A stretch of 60,923 nucleotides of DNA, taken from Anaerolineae bacterium CG2_30_57_67. GTDB lineage: Bacteria > Chloroflexota > Anaerolineae > Anaerolineales > Villigracilaceae. Within the stretch, counting starts at the first letter, position 1. Every line of letters begins with the position of its first letter. The notes under the pieces are model-generated. The model saw nothing but the letters and a program-made list of their open reading frames with translations, ran no database searches and was not told the origin of the DNA. Shown here piece by piece: positions 16,196-24,204 of the stretch. The stretch spans positions 1 to 60,923 of the forward strand of contig MNXJ01000015.1 in NCBI GenBank assembly GCA_001872455.1. Direction: 5' to 3'. The position numbers and the translations under genes were made by a program.

Positions 16196-16657
16196 ATGAC
16201 CCTTGACCCAACTTTTTTGAGCAGTCTCATTCTGGTGCTGGTGGCTTTTGGCGGCGCATTTTTGGCGGCACTCTGGCTGGCGCTGGTGATATGGACCTGG
16301 CGCGATATTCGCAACCGCGCCCGCGACCCGCTGGCGCAGATTTTGGCGGTGGCGGTGGTGGCCGTGCTGAATTTGCCCGGCGTGCTAGTCTATCTCATTC
16401 TGCGCCCGGCGCATACGCTGGATGAAGAATATCAGCGCGCGCTGGAGGAAGAATCGTTGCTGGCTTCGATTGAAGACCAATCGCTGTGCCCCGGCTGTGA
16501 GCGCCGCGTGCGCGACGAGTGGCAGGTTTGCCCCAACTGCCACACCAAATTGAAGAAAAATTGCGCCCACTGCGCCGGGTTGATGGAACTGCCCTGGAAC
16601 ATTTGCCCGTTTTGCGGTACGCCCGTCGAAGGCGTCAAACTATCCAATGATGAATGA
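16196..16657 (+). CDS. Two-helix membrane protein with a double zinc-ribbon tail
   Basis: From ATG 16196 (CTGGAG upstream) the 153-residue product has membrane helices at about 9-34 and 47-68, a short acidic linker and four paired cysteine knuckles: CPGC 98-101, CPNC 112-115, CAHC 123-126 and CPFC 137-140, which form two zinc ribbons (DZANK type). The middle region resembles PLDc_N-type two-helix modules. Function is unknown; zinc ribbons of this kind bind proteins or nucleic acids on the cytoplasmic side. The next gene begins 33 nt downstream and is probably in the same unit. Confidence 0.82.
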   Translation: MTLDPTFLSSLILVLVAFGGAFLAALWLALVIWTWRDIRNRARDPLAQILAVAVVAVLNLPGVLVYLILRPAHTLDEEYQRALEEESLLASIEDQSLCPGCERRVRDEWQVCPNCHTKLKKNCAHCAGLMELPWNICPFCGTPVEGVKLSNDE

Positions 16658-16690
16658 TGAATGCAGCCTGATGAGCAAGGAAGAAACGCG

Positions 16691-17779
16691 ATGAAACTTG
16701 AAAAAATCACCCTCTATCCGCTGAAGATGCCGCTGGTTTCGCACTTTGAAACCTCCTTTGGCCGAATTGTTGAGCGTGAATGCGTGCTGGTCAAAATCCA
16801 ATCCGAAGGGCTGACGGGTTGGGGCGAATGCGTCGCCGACCGCGACCCCGGCTATTCTTACGAAACAACCGGCACAGTTTTGCACATTCTGCGCGATTTT
16901 CTCCTGCCAATGCTGGCCGGCCAGGAGGTGGCCGACGCCGCCGACTTTCAACGGCGCGTCGCCAGCGTGCGCGGACATCACCTGGCAAAGGCCGGGCTGG
17001 AAATGGCGATTTGGGATTTGCTCGGCAAGCGTCAGGGCAAAAGCCTGCGCCAACTTTTCGGCGGCGCGCGCGAGGCGGTCGAAGTGGGCGTTTCGGTTGG
17101 CATTCAAGCATCGCCCGAGGCGCTGGTGCGCGTCGTGGAACAGTACATCGCCGACGGCTACCGGCGCGTCAAAATCAAAATCAAACCGGGGCGCGATGTG
17201 AGCGAAGCGGCGGCGGTGCGCCGCGCTTTCCCGGCGATGCGCCTGCAGGTGGACGCCAACTCGGCCTACACCCTGGCGACCGCCTCCGCGCTGAAACCGC
17301 TCGACGAACTCAACCTGCTGCTGATTGAGCAGCCGCTCTATGAAGACGACATTTGGGACCACCGTCTGATGCAGCGCGAATTCAAAACCCCGCTCTGCCT
17401 CGACGAAAGCATCGTCAGTCCGCGACATGCGCGTTACGCGCTGGAAATGGAAGCCTGCCGCGTCATCAACATCAAACCGGCGCGCTGCGGCGGGCTGAGC
17501 CAGGGGCTGGAAATTCACGAAATGTGCCAAAAAGCCGGCATTCCCGTCTGGTGCGGCGGAATGCTGGAAACCAACATTGGCCGCGCCACCAACCTGGCGC
17601 TGGCCTCACTGCCCGGCTTCAGCCTGCCCGGCGATATTTCCGCTTCGGCGCGCTATTACCAGCAAGATGTGACGCTCGAATCGTTCACGCTCAACGCCGA
17701 CAGCACCATCAACGTGCCGACTGCGCCCGGTATTGGCGTCACAGTGGATGAAAATGCCGTCAAAAAATTTACGTTCTAA
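16691..17779 (+). CDS. Enolase-superfamily enzyme, o-succinylbenzoate synthase / N-acylamino acid racemase type
   Basis: The 362-residue protein belongs to the MenC/NAAAR branch. Catalytic residues visible are the KxK pair at K163/K165 (KIKIKPG), metal ligands D188 (QVDAN), E213 (IEQP) and D238 (CLDES), and K262 (INIKPARCGG). MenC converts SHCHC to o-succinylbenzoate in menaquinone synthesis; NAAAR members racemise N-acyl or N-succinyl amino acids. No other men genes are in the window, so the substrate is left open. The start at 16691 follows AAGGAAG; an upstream ATG at 16661 adds ten residues without support. The 3' end overlaps the CapA gene. Confidence 0.9.
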   Translation: MKLEKITLYPLKMPLVSHFETSFGRIVERECVLVKIQSEGLTGWGECVADRDPGYSYETTGTVLHILRDFLLPMLAGQEVADAADFQRRVASVRGHHLAKAGLEMAIWDLLGKRQGKSLRQLFGGAREAVEVGVSVGIQASPEALVRVVEQYIADGYRRVKIKIKPGRDVSEAAAVRRAFPAMRLQVDANSAYTLATASALKPLDELNLLLIEQPLYEDDIWDHRLMQREFKTPLCLDESIVSPRHARYALEMEACRVINIKPARCGGLSQGLEIHEMCQKAGIPVWCGGMLETNIGRATNLALASLPGFSLPGDISASARYYQQDVTLESFTLNADSTINVPTAPGIGVTVDENAVKKFTF

Positions 17780-19376
17780 CCCCAAAAAACGGCTCTTGGC
17801 CGCCTGGCTGGCGGCCATTTTCTTGGTTTCGGCCTGCGCTCCGGCGCTGATTTCTCCGCCGCCGCCCAGCCTCACGCCCGCGCCGACGGTGACGCCCGCG
17901 CCGAGCGCCTTGCCCCGCCTGTGGATTGCGCCCTCCGTGCCCGAAACTTTGCAGCAGGCGGCCGCCCTGGCCGGGCTGGAGCGTGTTTCCCGCGCCGAAC
18001 AGGCCAGCCTGCGCCTGGAACCTGCCAGCGCCGAAAATTCATCCGGCGCGCTGTGGATTTATGCAGATGTGGCCGCGTTCCCCACCGTCGAAGACGGCCT
18101 AAGCCTGGAGCAGGTGAAAAGCGCTTTTCATGGCGCTGCGCCGCGCCTGCTGTTAACCGCCTCCACGCTCGAGGCCATGAAAAACCTGTTTGGCGGCGAG
18201 CCAGGTTCCGGCGTCGAAATTGTCGCCGCTGAAGGGCTGACCGAGGCCCTTTGGCAGGATTCCGCCGCGCGGGCGATTGTGCCTTTCGAGCAGATTTCGC
18301 CGAAAATGAAAGTGCTCAGCGTGGCGAATCAGTCGCCGCTGTGGAAGTCGTTTGACGCGCAGACGTACCCGCTGAAAGTTGTTTTCGCCGCCGGAAGTTT
18401 GCCCCTGCCGAAAACCAATCGCGACCCCGCCAAACTGACGACGCTGGTGATGACCGGCGTCACCGCCCTGGTGCGGGCGACCGCCGCGAAAATGGAGACA
18501 AAAGGTCTGACCTACCCGGGCGAAGGCGTGCGCGACTGGCTGCGCGAAGCGGATATTGCCCATATTTCCAACGAAATTCCTTTTGCCGAAAACTGCCCGC
18601 CGCCCAACCCCAATCAGACGGCGCTCATTTTTTGCTCGGCCCCCAAATACATTGCGCTGTTGGACGATGTCGGCGTGGACGTGGTCGAGCTGACCGGCAA
18701 TCATTTTGAAGACTGGGGCCGCGAAGCCACGCTGCACACGCTGGAAATGTATCGCGCGCGCAATTTGCCTTATTTTGGCGGCGGCTTTGACCTGGCCGAC
18801 TCGCAAAAAGCGGCGCTGCTCGAGCGTAACGGCGTTAAATTTGCCTTCATTGGCTGCAACCCCGTCGGGCCGGAATTCGCCTGGGCGCGCGCCGATGGCT
18901 GGCCGGGCGCCGCGCCCTGCGGCGATTATGGCTGGATGGTGGACGAAATCAAACGCCTGAAAGCCGAAGGCTATCTGGTGATTGCCACGTTTCAATATTT
19001 TGAATATTACACGCCCGAGCCGCGCCCCTGGCAACTGACCGATTTCCGCCGCCTGGCGGATGCCGGGGCGACCATTGTCAGCGGTTCGCAGGGCCATTAC
19101 GCCCAGGCGATGGAGTTTTACGGCGCTTCGTTTGTGCATTATGGCCTGGGAAATTTATTTTTTGACCAGATGGGCTACACCTACCCCACCAACGGCCAGC
19201 GCACGACCAATACGCGGCGCGAGTTTTTGGACCGGCATGTTTTTTACGACGGTCAGTATATCGGCACCGAGTTATTGACCGCCATGCTGGAAGATTACGC
19301 CCGTCCGCGCCCGATGACCCCTGAAGAGCGCACGGCCTTTTTGGAAGAATATTTCGCCGCCAGCGGCTGGCGCTGA
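17748..19376 (+). CDS. CapA-family lipoprotein (PGA_cap, metallophosphatase-like fold)
   Basis: The product has a lipoprotein signal ending LVSAC (C30 from ATG 17748), a Pro/Thr linker, a region of about 200 residues without a recognised domain, and a C-terminal CapA domain: VVELTGNHFEDWG, PYFGGGFDLADS, FAFIGCNP, QGHYAQAMEF and GLGNLFFDQM. These are the NH-x-D and GxGN-type motifs of the calcineurin-like CapA fold, linked to poly-gamma-glutamate or other capsule/wall polymer handling. The middle region has VMTGVTALVRAT, which corresponds to the domain's first strand with the usual D partly altered. It starts inside the preceding gene (overlap 32 nt); ATG 17754 is an equal alternative. Confidence 0.83.
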   Translation: MKMPSKNLRSNPKKRLLAAWLAAIFLVSACAPALISPPPPSLTPAPTVTPAPSALPRLWIAPSVPETLQQAAALAGLERVSRAEQASLRLEPASAENSSGALWIYADVAAFPTVEDGLSLEQVKSAFHGAAPRLLLTASTLEAMKNLFGGEPGSGVEIVAAEGLTEALWQDSAARAIVPFEQISPKMKVLSVANQSPLWKSFDAQTYPLKVVFAAGSLPLPKTNRDPAKLTTLVMTGVTALVRATAAKMETKGLTYPGEGVRDWLREADIAHISNEIPFAENCPPPNPNQTALIFCSAPKYIALLDDVGVDVVELTGNHFEDWGREATLHTLEMYRARNLPYFGGGFDLADSQKAALLERNGVKFAFIGCNPVGPEFAWARADGWPGAAPCGDYGWMVDEIKRLKAEGYLVIATFQYFEYYTPEPRPWQLTDFRRLADAGATIVSGSQGHYAQAMEFYGASFVHYGLGNLFFDQMGYTYPTNGQRTTNTRREFLDRHVFYDGQYIGTELLTAMLEDYARPRPMTPEERTAFLEEYFAASGWR

Positions 19377-19424
19377 CAAAAAAAACGCCAGGCAGGGGGA
19401 CAGGATGAAAGGGATAAAAAATAG

Positions 19425-19808
19425 TTATTGGAATCTTGTTTCCATGCGCACCGGGTGCAGCAGGGAGCGGTCGAACTGCTGAATGTTTTCTGCGCCGAGG
19501 GCTTTGAGCGCGGCGCTGACGGTTTGCAGGCCGCGGCGCAGGGCGGCCACGTTCACGCCGCCATAAATTTCTGGGAGCGGAGACAAATGCCGCGTGGCGC
19601 GCGCCGACATCTTCAGCGCCCCGGCATGATTGCCGCGCAGAAGATGGAAATAACAGACAGCCGCCTGTAAAATTCCCTGATACAAATTGCGAATTTCGCC
19701 CGGCTCGGCGCGCCAGGCCGCTTCCAGCGCCTCGTGCGCCTCGAAATATTCCCCGGCGTTGAAGAGTTCGATTCCACGCCGGGCGCTGGGGTGCAAAGAG
19801 TTTTCCAT
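19425..19808 (-). CDS. DUF309 family protein
   Basis: From ATG 19808 the 127-residue product reads HPSARRGIELFNAGEYFEAHEALEAAW, the DUF309 signature with conserved H and E residues, then YQGILQAAVCYFHLLRGNHAGA. DUF309 proteins are small all-helical domains of unknown function, seen widely in bacteria. The reading frame extends 96 residues upstream, but that part is the antisense of the divergent gene and is rejected. A near-palindromic ATTATAAT between this gene and 19843 supplies a -10 in each direction, here 6 nt before the ATG with no ribosome site. Confidence 0.85.
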   Translation of the reverse strand: MENSLHPSARRGIELFNAGEYFEAHEALEAAWRAEPGEIRNLYQGILQAAVCYFHLLRGNHAGALKMSARATRHLSPLPEIYGGVNVAALRRGLQTVSAALKALGAENIQQFDRSLLHPVRMETRFQ

Positions 19809-19814
19809 GGGCGT

Positions 19815-19822
19815 ATTATAAT
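19815..19822. promoter_or_regulatory. Bidirectional -10 element ATTATAAT
   Basis: TATAAT on the minus strand (19820-19815) lies 6 nt before the DUF309 ATG; TATAAT on the plus strand (19817-19822) lies 20 nt before the membrane gene ATG, which has its own GGAG. One 8-bp palindrome thus serves two divergent genes, one leaderless and one with a leader. Confidence 0.5.
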
Positions 19823-19842
19823 CGGGCGGATTTGGAGAAAAA

Positions 19843-20520
19843 ATGAAAAATATTGGCAAGATTTTTTTCTTCGCCGGTTTTTTACTGGCGAGTGTTTTTA
19901 ATCTCATCGCCGTCTGGGCCGACCTGGAAGCGCTTTCGTTTGAATCGCAGTTGACAGCGGATGGCGGCCTGGCGCTGAACTGCCCGGTGTTGGTCACCGC
20001 TGCCGCGCCCGCCCAACTTTCCACCACCGTCAAAAATGGCGGCGAAAACGACGTGCGCCGCACCATCCGCGCCACGCTGACCCAGGGTTCGGTCATTTAC
20101 ACGCGCCGCGAAGAGCAGATTTTTGACCTGACGCCGGGCGAGTCGCGCCGTTTTGCCTGGCAAATTTCGGCGCAAGACGCCGCCTGGGGAAAAATCGCCA
20201 TGGCGCGCGTTTACCTTTTCCGCGCCTATCCCGCGCTCTCCGGCTCGGCCTCGTGCGGCGTGTTTGTGCTGCCGATTAATCTTCCGGGCGAATGGGTGAC
20301 GGCGGTTTGGCTGCTGCTGGCGGGTGGGTTGATTTTGTTCGGCGGGCGCGCCTGGCTCCGCGGCGGATTTTCGGCCAACGAGGGGCGCATCGTTTGGGCG
20401 TTGGGCGGGCTGGCTGCGCTGGGCGTGTTTGCCAATCTGATGGGCTGGTTTGCGCTGGCGGGCGCGTCACTGCTCTTTGGCGTTTTCGCCGCCCTGGTGA
20501 TTGGTGTCAGCTGGAAATGA
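19843..20520 (+). CDS. Membrane protein with an extracytoplasmic domain, unknown function
   Basis: The 225-residue product has an N-terminal membrane helix (residues 7-28), an outside domain of about 110 residues with beta-strand character and paired cysteines (NCPVLV and ASCGVFVLP), then three C-terminal membrane helices (about 148-167, 182-201 and 205-223). The domain resembles an immunoglobulin-like fold with phrases such as TLTQGSVIYTRREEQIFDL. I do not recognise a family. The architecture is like the gene at 48357. GGAG precedes the ATG. The 3' end overlaps the convergent P-loop gene by 54 nt. Confidence 0.72.
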   Translation: MKNIGKIFFFAGFLLASVFNLIAVWADLEALSFESQLTADGGLALNCPVLVTAAAPAQLSTTVKNGGENDVRRTIRATLTQGSVIYTRREEQIFDLTPGESRRFAWQISAQDAAWGKIAMARVYLFRAYPALSGSASCGVFVLPINLPGEWVTAVWLLLAGGLILFGGRAWLRGGFSANEGRIVWALGGLAALGVFANLMGWFALAGASLLFGVFAALVIGVSWK

Positions 20521-21036
20521 CGAACCCGGCGCAGTGAGATGAAAAACTTTCAGATGCGCGTGCTGCGGCAAGGCCAATAACTGTGGAATTTCGCGCTTGC
20601 GCCGTCCGTAGGTTTTGAAAAACCAGTGAAACAGCGAATCATCCGACCAGATTTTGAGCTGCTGCCACAGGTTTTCGCGGTTGGTTCCCCACAGCAGTTC
20701 GCGGGTCCAACAGCGGCGCCAGGTGCGGCGTACCAGCCGCCAGAAACTTGTCCAAAACGGGTAGTCGAGCCAGATGATGGCTTCGGCGCGCGGCCAGGTG
20801 ATGTCGCGTACTGCGCTGTAATTGCCAGCCAGCGCCCATTTCTCCTTGCGGGTAGCCACATCCACGCGCTGGCGGAAAACGTCCAGCGGGGCGTCGGTCC
20901 AGTTCGGCTCCCAGTGCAGGGCGTCCAGGTCAATGAAATCCAGGCCCAGCTGGCGAGCAAGTTTCTCAGCCAGGGTGGATTTTCCAGAGCCGGTCGTGCC
21001 AATCACGATAATGCGGTGATAGGGAAGGGGGTTCAT
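20467..21036 (-). CDS. P-loop NTPase, adenylate-kinase/topology-modulation (FlaR-like) type
   Basis: The product has 189 residues from ATG 21036, which is preceded by AGGAG. Walker A is GTTGSGKS (13-20) in IIVIGTTGSGKSTLAEKLA, followed by FIDLDALHWEPNW, the pattern of the small kinase family annotated as topology modulation or FlaR proteins. AIIWLDYPF and WRRCWTRELLWG are also family-like. The enzyme probably phosphorylates a small molecule, but the substrate is unknown. It overlaps the convergent membrane gene by 54 nt, which is unusual and could cause antisense interference. Confidence 0.87.
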   Translation of the reverse strand: MNPLPYHRIIVIGTTGSGKSTLAEKLARQLGLDFIDLDALHWEPNWTDAPLDVFRQRVDVATRKEKWALAGNYSAVRDITWPRAEAIIWLDYPFWTSFWRLVRRTWRRCWTRELLWGTNRENLWQQLKIWSDDSLFHWFFKTYGRRKREIPQLLALPQHAHLKVFHLTAPGSSFPADTNHQGGENAKEQ

Positions 21037-21140
21037 CGCTCTCCTGTGGGTTGAGAAAATGGACAAGAATTATAGCGGGTTTTGGGGAGTAGAAATTAGG
21101 AACTTAGAAGCTAAATCCTTGTACAAAAAGCAAGAAAATT

Positions 21141-21206
21141 AACCACAAAGAGGCACAGATTTTTTTTATGGTTTTCCTTTGTTTTCCTTCGTGACCTTCG
21201 TGGTTG
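21141..21206. repeat. Dispersed AACCAC...GTGGTT inverted repeat
   Basis: The segment begins AACCACAAAGAGGCACAG and ends CCTTCGTGACCTTCGTGGTT, so its ends form an inverted repeat around a T/A-rich middle. Read on the minus strand it would encode NHEGHEG, a false-protein motif seen in many genomes that carry this repeat. It is therefore intergenic repeat DNA, not a gene. Confidence 0.8.
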
Positions 21207-21248
21207 AATCCTTTTTGGCTCCGGCTTGTCCGGTTCAGGAGTTGGAAG

Positions 21249-21793
21249 ATGAAATCCTTGCGAACCAATAAACCTTTGCTGGTTGTTTTTACCCTGCTCA
21301 TTTTACTGGCTATTTTGAGCGCCATCACACTGGTTAGTTCTGGTGTGGGCTGGAAACCGACAAAGTTCTTCGGCCAACCCGGCTTTTCCTGGTCGAACAG
21401 GCGCAAATGCCAATGGCGGAAGTCTTCCCGGCAACGGGAACATTCCTGGCACGCGCGGTCGGTGGCAACCGGGGCGGGTTTAACCTGTTTGGCGTGGTGC
21501 GGACTTTGGGGTTGGGCGCGCAAACCATCTGGGTTCTGACTCTGGGGTTTGCGGCGCTTGAACTAGCGCTTTTGTTACTCAGCGCTTATGGCGTTTGGAA
21601 GTTGAAGCATTGGGGGTTGAACTTGGCGATGCTGGTGGTTGTTTTCGTTTTGATTGGCGCTATGCCAGGCCTGTTTGCGGGAGGCCGCCTGTTCAATCTT
21701 TGGCGTTTTGCAGCCAATCTCTTGAACGTGAGCGCGGCGGTAGTTATTCTTGCGCTGGGAATTCTGCCATCGGTGCGCGATACTGATTCGTGA
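21249..21793 (+). pseudogene. Membrane protein gene split by a one-base frameshift
   Basis: AGGAG precedes ATG 21249, which opens a signal/membrane helix (LLVVFTLLILLAILSAITLVS) followed by GWKPTKFFGQPG. The frame then fails. In the -1 frame the reading continues as LVEQAQ, then MPMAEVFPATG and three further membrane helices to the stop at 21793. Adding one T to the TTTT run at 21384-21387 restores a single frame of about 181 residues. Either this copy is broken, or the base is a sequencing error, or the run is a frameshift site. The intact product would be a four-helix membrane protein of unknown function. Confidence 0.7.
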
Positions 21794-21796
21794 CTG

Positions 21797-22522
21797 TTAC
21801 AAAATGTTGACCAGTTCCGCCAAAGTTGCCACCCGCGCGTCGGGCGCGGGGGCGATAACGGCAGGAATTTTGGCGCGGCGGGTGAGCCAGATGGCGGTGA
21901 TTCCGCTGTTTTGCGCGCCCGCAATGTCAGTATCCAGCCGGTCGCCGACCATCACGGCCTGGCCGGGGCTGATGTTCCAGTGCGCGAGCGCCCGCTCAAA
22001 GATGCGCGGATGTGGCTTGCGAAACCCGCAGGCGGCGGAGGTCAGAATCAGGTCGAAGAGCGGCGCAATCCCAAACTGTTCGGCCAGGTCAAGTACATCC
22101 TGATGGTCGCCCGCGTTGGAGACGATGCCCAGTCGCAAACCTTTTTGTCGCAGGGCTTGCAGGCTGGGAAGGGTATCGTCTTCGAGTTGCCAGTTTTGTT
22201 GGGTGATGGTGTAACGCGCGCGTAACGCCTGGTAGATTACGGCGTCGGGGGGCATGGGCTGACCGGTTTGCAAAAGCAATTCACGCACCACGCTAAAAAT
22301 GGTGGTTTCGATTTGCAGGCGGTCGCGTTCCTGATAGTAGCGCTGCAGCGTTTGAGTCAACTCCTGATGAAAGCGGTCAGCATTCAGCGGCAAACCGGCA
22401 GTGGCCAAGGTTTCAGTCAGGGCGCGGTCGGCGCGTTCTAAAATCGGCGGCCAGTCGTTTTGAGCGCGCATCAGGGTATCGCCGAGGTCGAACAGTGCAA
22501 CATGCAACATGGCCGGGTTCAT
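21797..22522 (-). CDS. HAD-superfamily hydrolase (subfamily IA phosphatase-like)
   Basis: The 241-residue product has HAD motif I FDLGDTLMR (nucleophile D11), motif II LGIVSNAGD, motif III lysine in CGFRKPHPRIF and motif IV VGDRLDTDIAGAQNSG. Motif I has Gly at the +2 position and Asp at +3, where classical phosphatases have Asp at +2; such members are known but may have altered acid/base chemistry. The substrate is unknown. ATG 22522 overlaps the stop of the CoA-transferase B gene by ATGA, so it is translated with the CoA-transferase cluster and may recycle a phosphorylated or overflow intermediate. Confidence 0.9.
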   Translation of the reverse strand: MNPAMLHVALFDLGDTLMRAQNDWPPILERADRALTETLATAGLPLNADRFHQELTQTLQRYYQERDRLQIETTIFSVVRELLLQTGQPMPPDAVIYQALRARYTITQQNWQLEDDTLPSLQALRQKGLRLGIVSNAGDHQDVLDLAEQFGIAPLFDLILTSAACGFRKPHPRIFERALAHWNISPGQAVMVGDRLDTDIAGAQNSGITAIWLTRRAKIPAVIAPAPDARVATLAELVNIL

Positions 22523-23286
22523 CCGCCCTTCAGATAAATTCCTGTTGGGTCAAGTTCTTCGCGCAAAATTTTTAACTCGTGTTCGGTAACGGGTTGCGTT
22601 GTTTGGAGATGCGCGGCCACTTTGAGCGCCCAACCGGTGTTTTCGATTGCCATTTGAGCGCTTTTGCCGGGGTGCAGGGCGGTCAGAATCAGTTCGCCGG
22701 TTTCGTCGGGTTGCATAAAGCCCAGGTCGGTGACGACGCCGATGGGACCTTTACCGCGCAACCCGGCTTTTTCGCGCCCGCCAGCGCCACCCAGATAACC
22801 GGCGGAGGTGAGAAAATCTACCTTTTCGGGGAAGCGCCGTTTCTGGTGCGGTGTCATGATGTAACAGCGGTTGGCCCAGGCGGCGATTTCCTGTGCGCCG
22901 CCGGAACCGGGCAGGCGTATTTTGGGATGCGCGTAGTCACTGCCAATCAACGTGGCATTGATGTTGCCGAAGCGGTCAATTTGTGCGCCGCCCAAAAAAC
23001 CAACATCTACATTGCCGCGTTGCAGGTAATTGGAAAAAATGTCGTACATGCTGACGACGGAGAGCGCGCCGCTGACCAGGGTCGGGTCGCCGATGGAGAG
23101 CGGCAGGTGGGCGGGTTCAGCGCCGATGACACCCGCTTCGTAAATCATGGTCAGGTTGGGGGCGTGGGTGCGTTTCGCCAGGTTGCAGGCCATGTTGGGT
23201 TGGCCGACGCCGACAAAGACGACATCACCATCTTTGAGCAGGCGGGCGGCGTTGACAATCATCAGTTCGGCGGAAGAGTAGTCCAT
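22519..23286 (-). CDS. Family I CoA-transferase, subunit B (glutaconate CoA-transferase-like)
   Basis: The 255-residue product is the beta partner of the subunit at 24205. Motifs are GVGQPNMACNLAKRTHAPN, then YEAGVIGAEP in which E50 is the expected catalytic glutamate that forms the CoA thioester, and LPGSGGAQEIA (oxyanion glycine loop). These fit glutaconate CoA-transferase and related enzymes of ring-degradation pathways (IpdAB type). The acid transferred cannot be told. It is preceded by a 72-bp gap after the alpha/beta hydrolase gene that includes a short GGTTATCCGGTTG repeat, and it overlaps the HAD gene by 4 nt. Confidence 0.9.
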   Translation of the reverse strand: MDYSSAELMIVNAARLLKDGDVVFVGVGQPNMACNLAKRTHAPNLTMIYEAGVIGAEPAHLPLSIGDPTLVSGALSVVSMYDIFSNYLQRGNVDVGFLGGAQIDRFGNINATLIGSDYAHPKIRLPGSGGAQEIAAWANRCYIMTPHQKRRFPEKVDFLTSAGYLGGAGGREKAGLRGKGPIGVVTDLGFMQPDETGELILTALHPGKSAQMAIENTGWALKVAAHLQTTQPVTEHELKILREELDPTGIYLKGG

Positions 23287-23358
23287 AAGGTGTCCTTTTT
23301 TTGCGGTTGTTTTGTGGTTCAGCGGCTCAGGTATGCGGTTATCCGGTTGTATTTTGCC

Positions 23359-24204
23359 CTACTCTTTGTTTTCTTCCAACGTCCCCAAAAAGCCTTGAAT
23401 TTGTGTGGCGACTGCTTCAGGCTGTTCCAGCGGAATCAGATGTGTGGATTTTGGGATGGTTTCGATGCGGATGGCGGGGTTGGCGCGTTGGACGCGGCGG
23501 GCAGTGGACGCGAGAAAGGTGTCGGTTTCTGCGCCGCGCAGGATGAGCGTGGGGGTTTTCAGCGCTTTCAGGTCGCGCCAAAGTTCCATATCGCGGCCAA
23601 CGCCGGTTTGATAGATTTGTACTTCCCATTCGGGGCTGTAGCACAACTGGTAGCCGGTTTCTGCCGGGCAGGCGATAGCGTCAACGTAGGCGTGCAGGGC
23701 TGTGTCGTCCATGTATTTGAAGGTGGTTTTGCGCCGGTAGCCTTTGAAGAGCCGTTCCAGGTTGTCAAAGTGGCGGCGGCGTTTCTGAGCGGCGGGGATG
23801 AGTGGGTGCAGGCGCTGGCCGAGGCCGAGCAGGCGAATCAACTTCCAGGCGAAAATTGTCGCTGGGGGGAATAGCACCGGGTCAAGCAGAATCAGGGCGC
23901 GGAAGCGTCCTGGCTGGCGCAGGGCGGCGCGCAAGGCGGCGATTCCGCCCATCGAATGCCCGATGGCAACAACAGGCGTGGTCTGGCCGGTCTCATCCAG
24001 AAAACGCAAAAAATCATCCGTCAGCGGTATCCAGTCTGAGATGGATTCGGGTTGGCTTCCCGGCCAGAGCGGGCGTTGTAGCATGGCGCGGACGGTAAAC
24101 TTCTCGGCCAGGCAGTTGAGCAGAGGCAGATAGGCGCGCGGCGGATAGCCGTTGGCATGCAAAAAGTTGAGCGTGGGGCCGGAGCCGAGGGTGAGTGAGT
24201 CCAC
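23359..24204 (-). CDS. Alpha/beta-hydrolase lying between two CoA-transferase genes
   Basis: The start is GTG 24204, directly after the TAA of the subunit A gene. The 281-residue hydrolase has a nucleophile elbow GHSMGG (S84), an acid candidate D228 (GAETDTF) and H255 (STHLIPLEQPE). The shape is that of small-molecule esterases, thioesterases or C-C hydrolases; the lid region is about 110-200. Its placement between CoA-transferase subunits suggests it acts on the same substrate, for example opening a ring or removing CoA, but that is inference. Confidence 0.88.
   Translation of the reverse strand: MDSLTLGSGPTLNFLHANGYPPRAYLPLLNCLAEKFTVRAMLQRPLWPGSQPESISDWIPLTDDFLRFLDETGQTTPVVAIGHSMGGIAALRAALRQPGRFRALILLDPVLFPPATIFAWKLIRLLGLGQRLHPLIPAAQKRRRHFDNLERLFKGYRRKTTFKYMDDTALHAYVDAIACPAETGYQLCYSPEWEVQIYQTGVGRDMELWRDLKALKTPTLILRGAETDTFLASTARRVQRANPAIRIETIPKSTHLIPLEQPEAVATQIQGFLGTLEENKE

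Noticed and set aside
16691-17779. Assigning the gene firmly as menC
   Set aside because: OSBS and N-acylamino acid racemase share all visible residues, and no menaquinone genes are nearby.
21104-21523. Minus-strand 139-residue frame containing NHEGHEG
   Set aside because: This motif is a well-known false translation of a dispersed intergenic repeat, and the rest is antisense to the frameshifted membrane gene.
21797-22522. Gly at +2 in the HAD motif I as a sign of an inactive enzyme
   Set aside because: FDxGDT is common in HAD proteins of this type and occurs in both HAD genes here, so it is more likely a subfamily trait.
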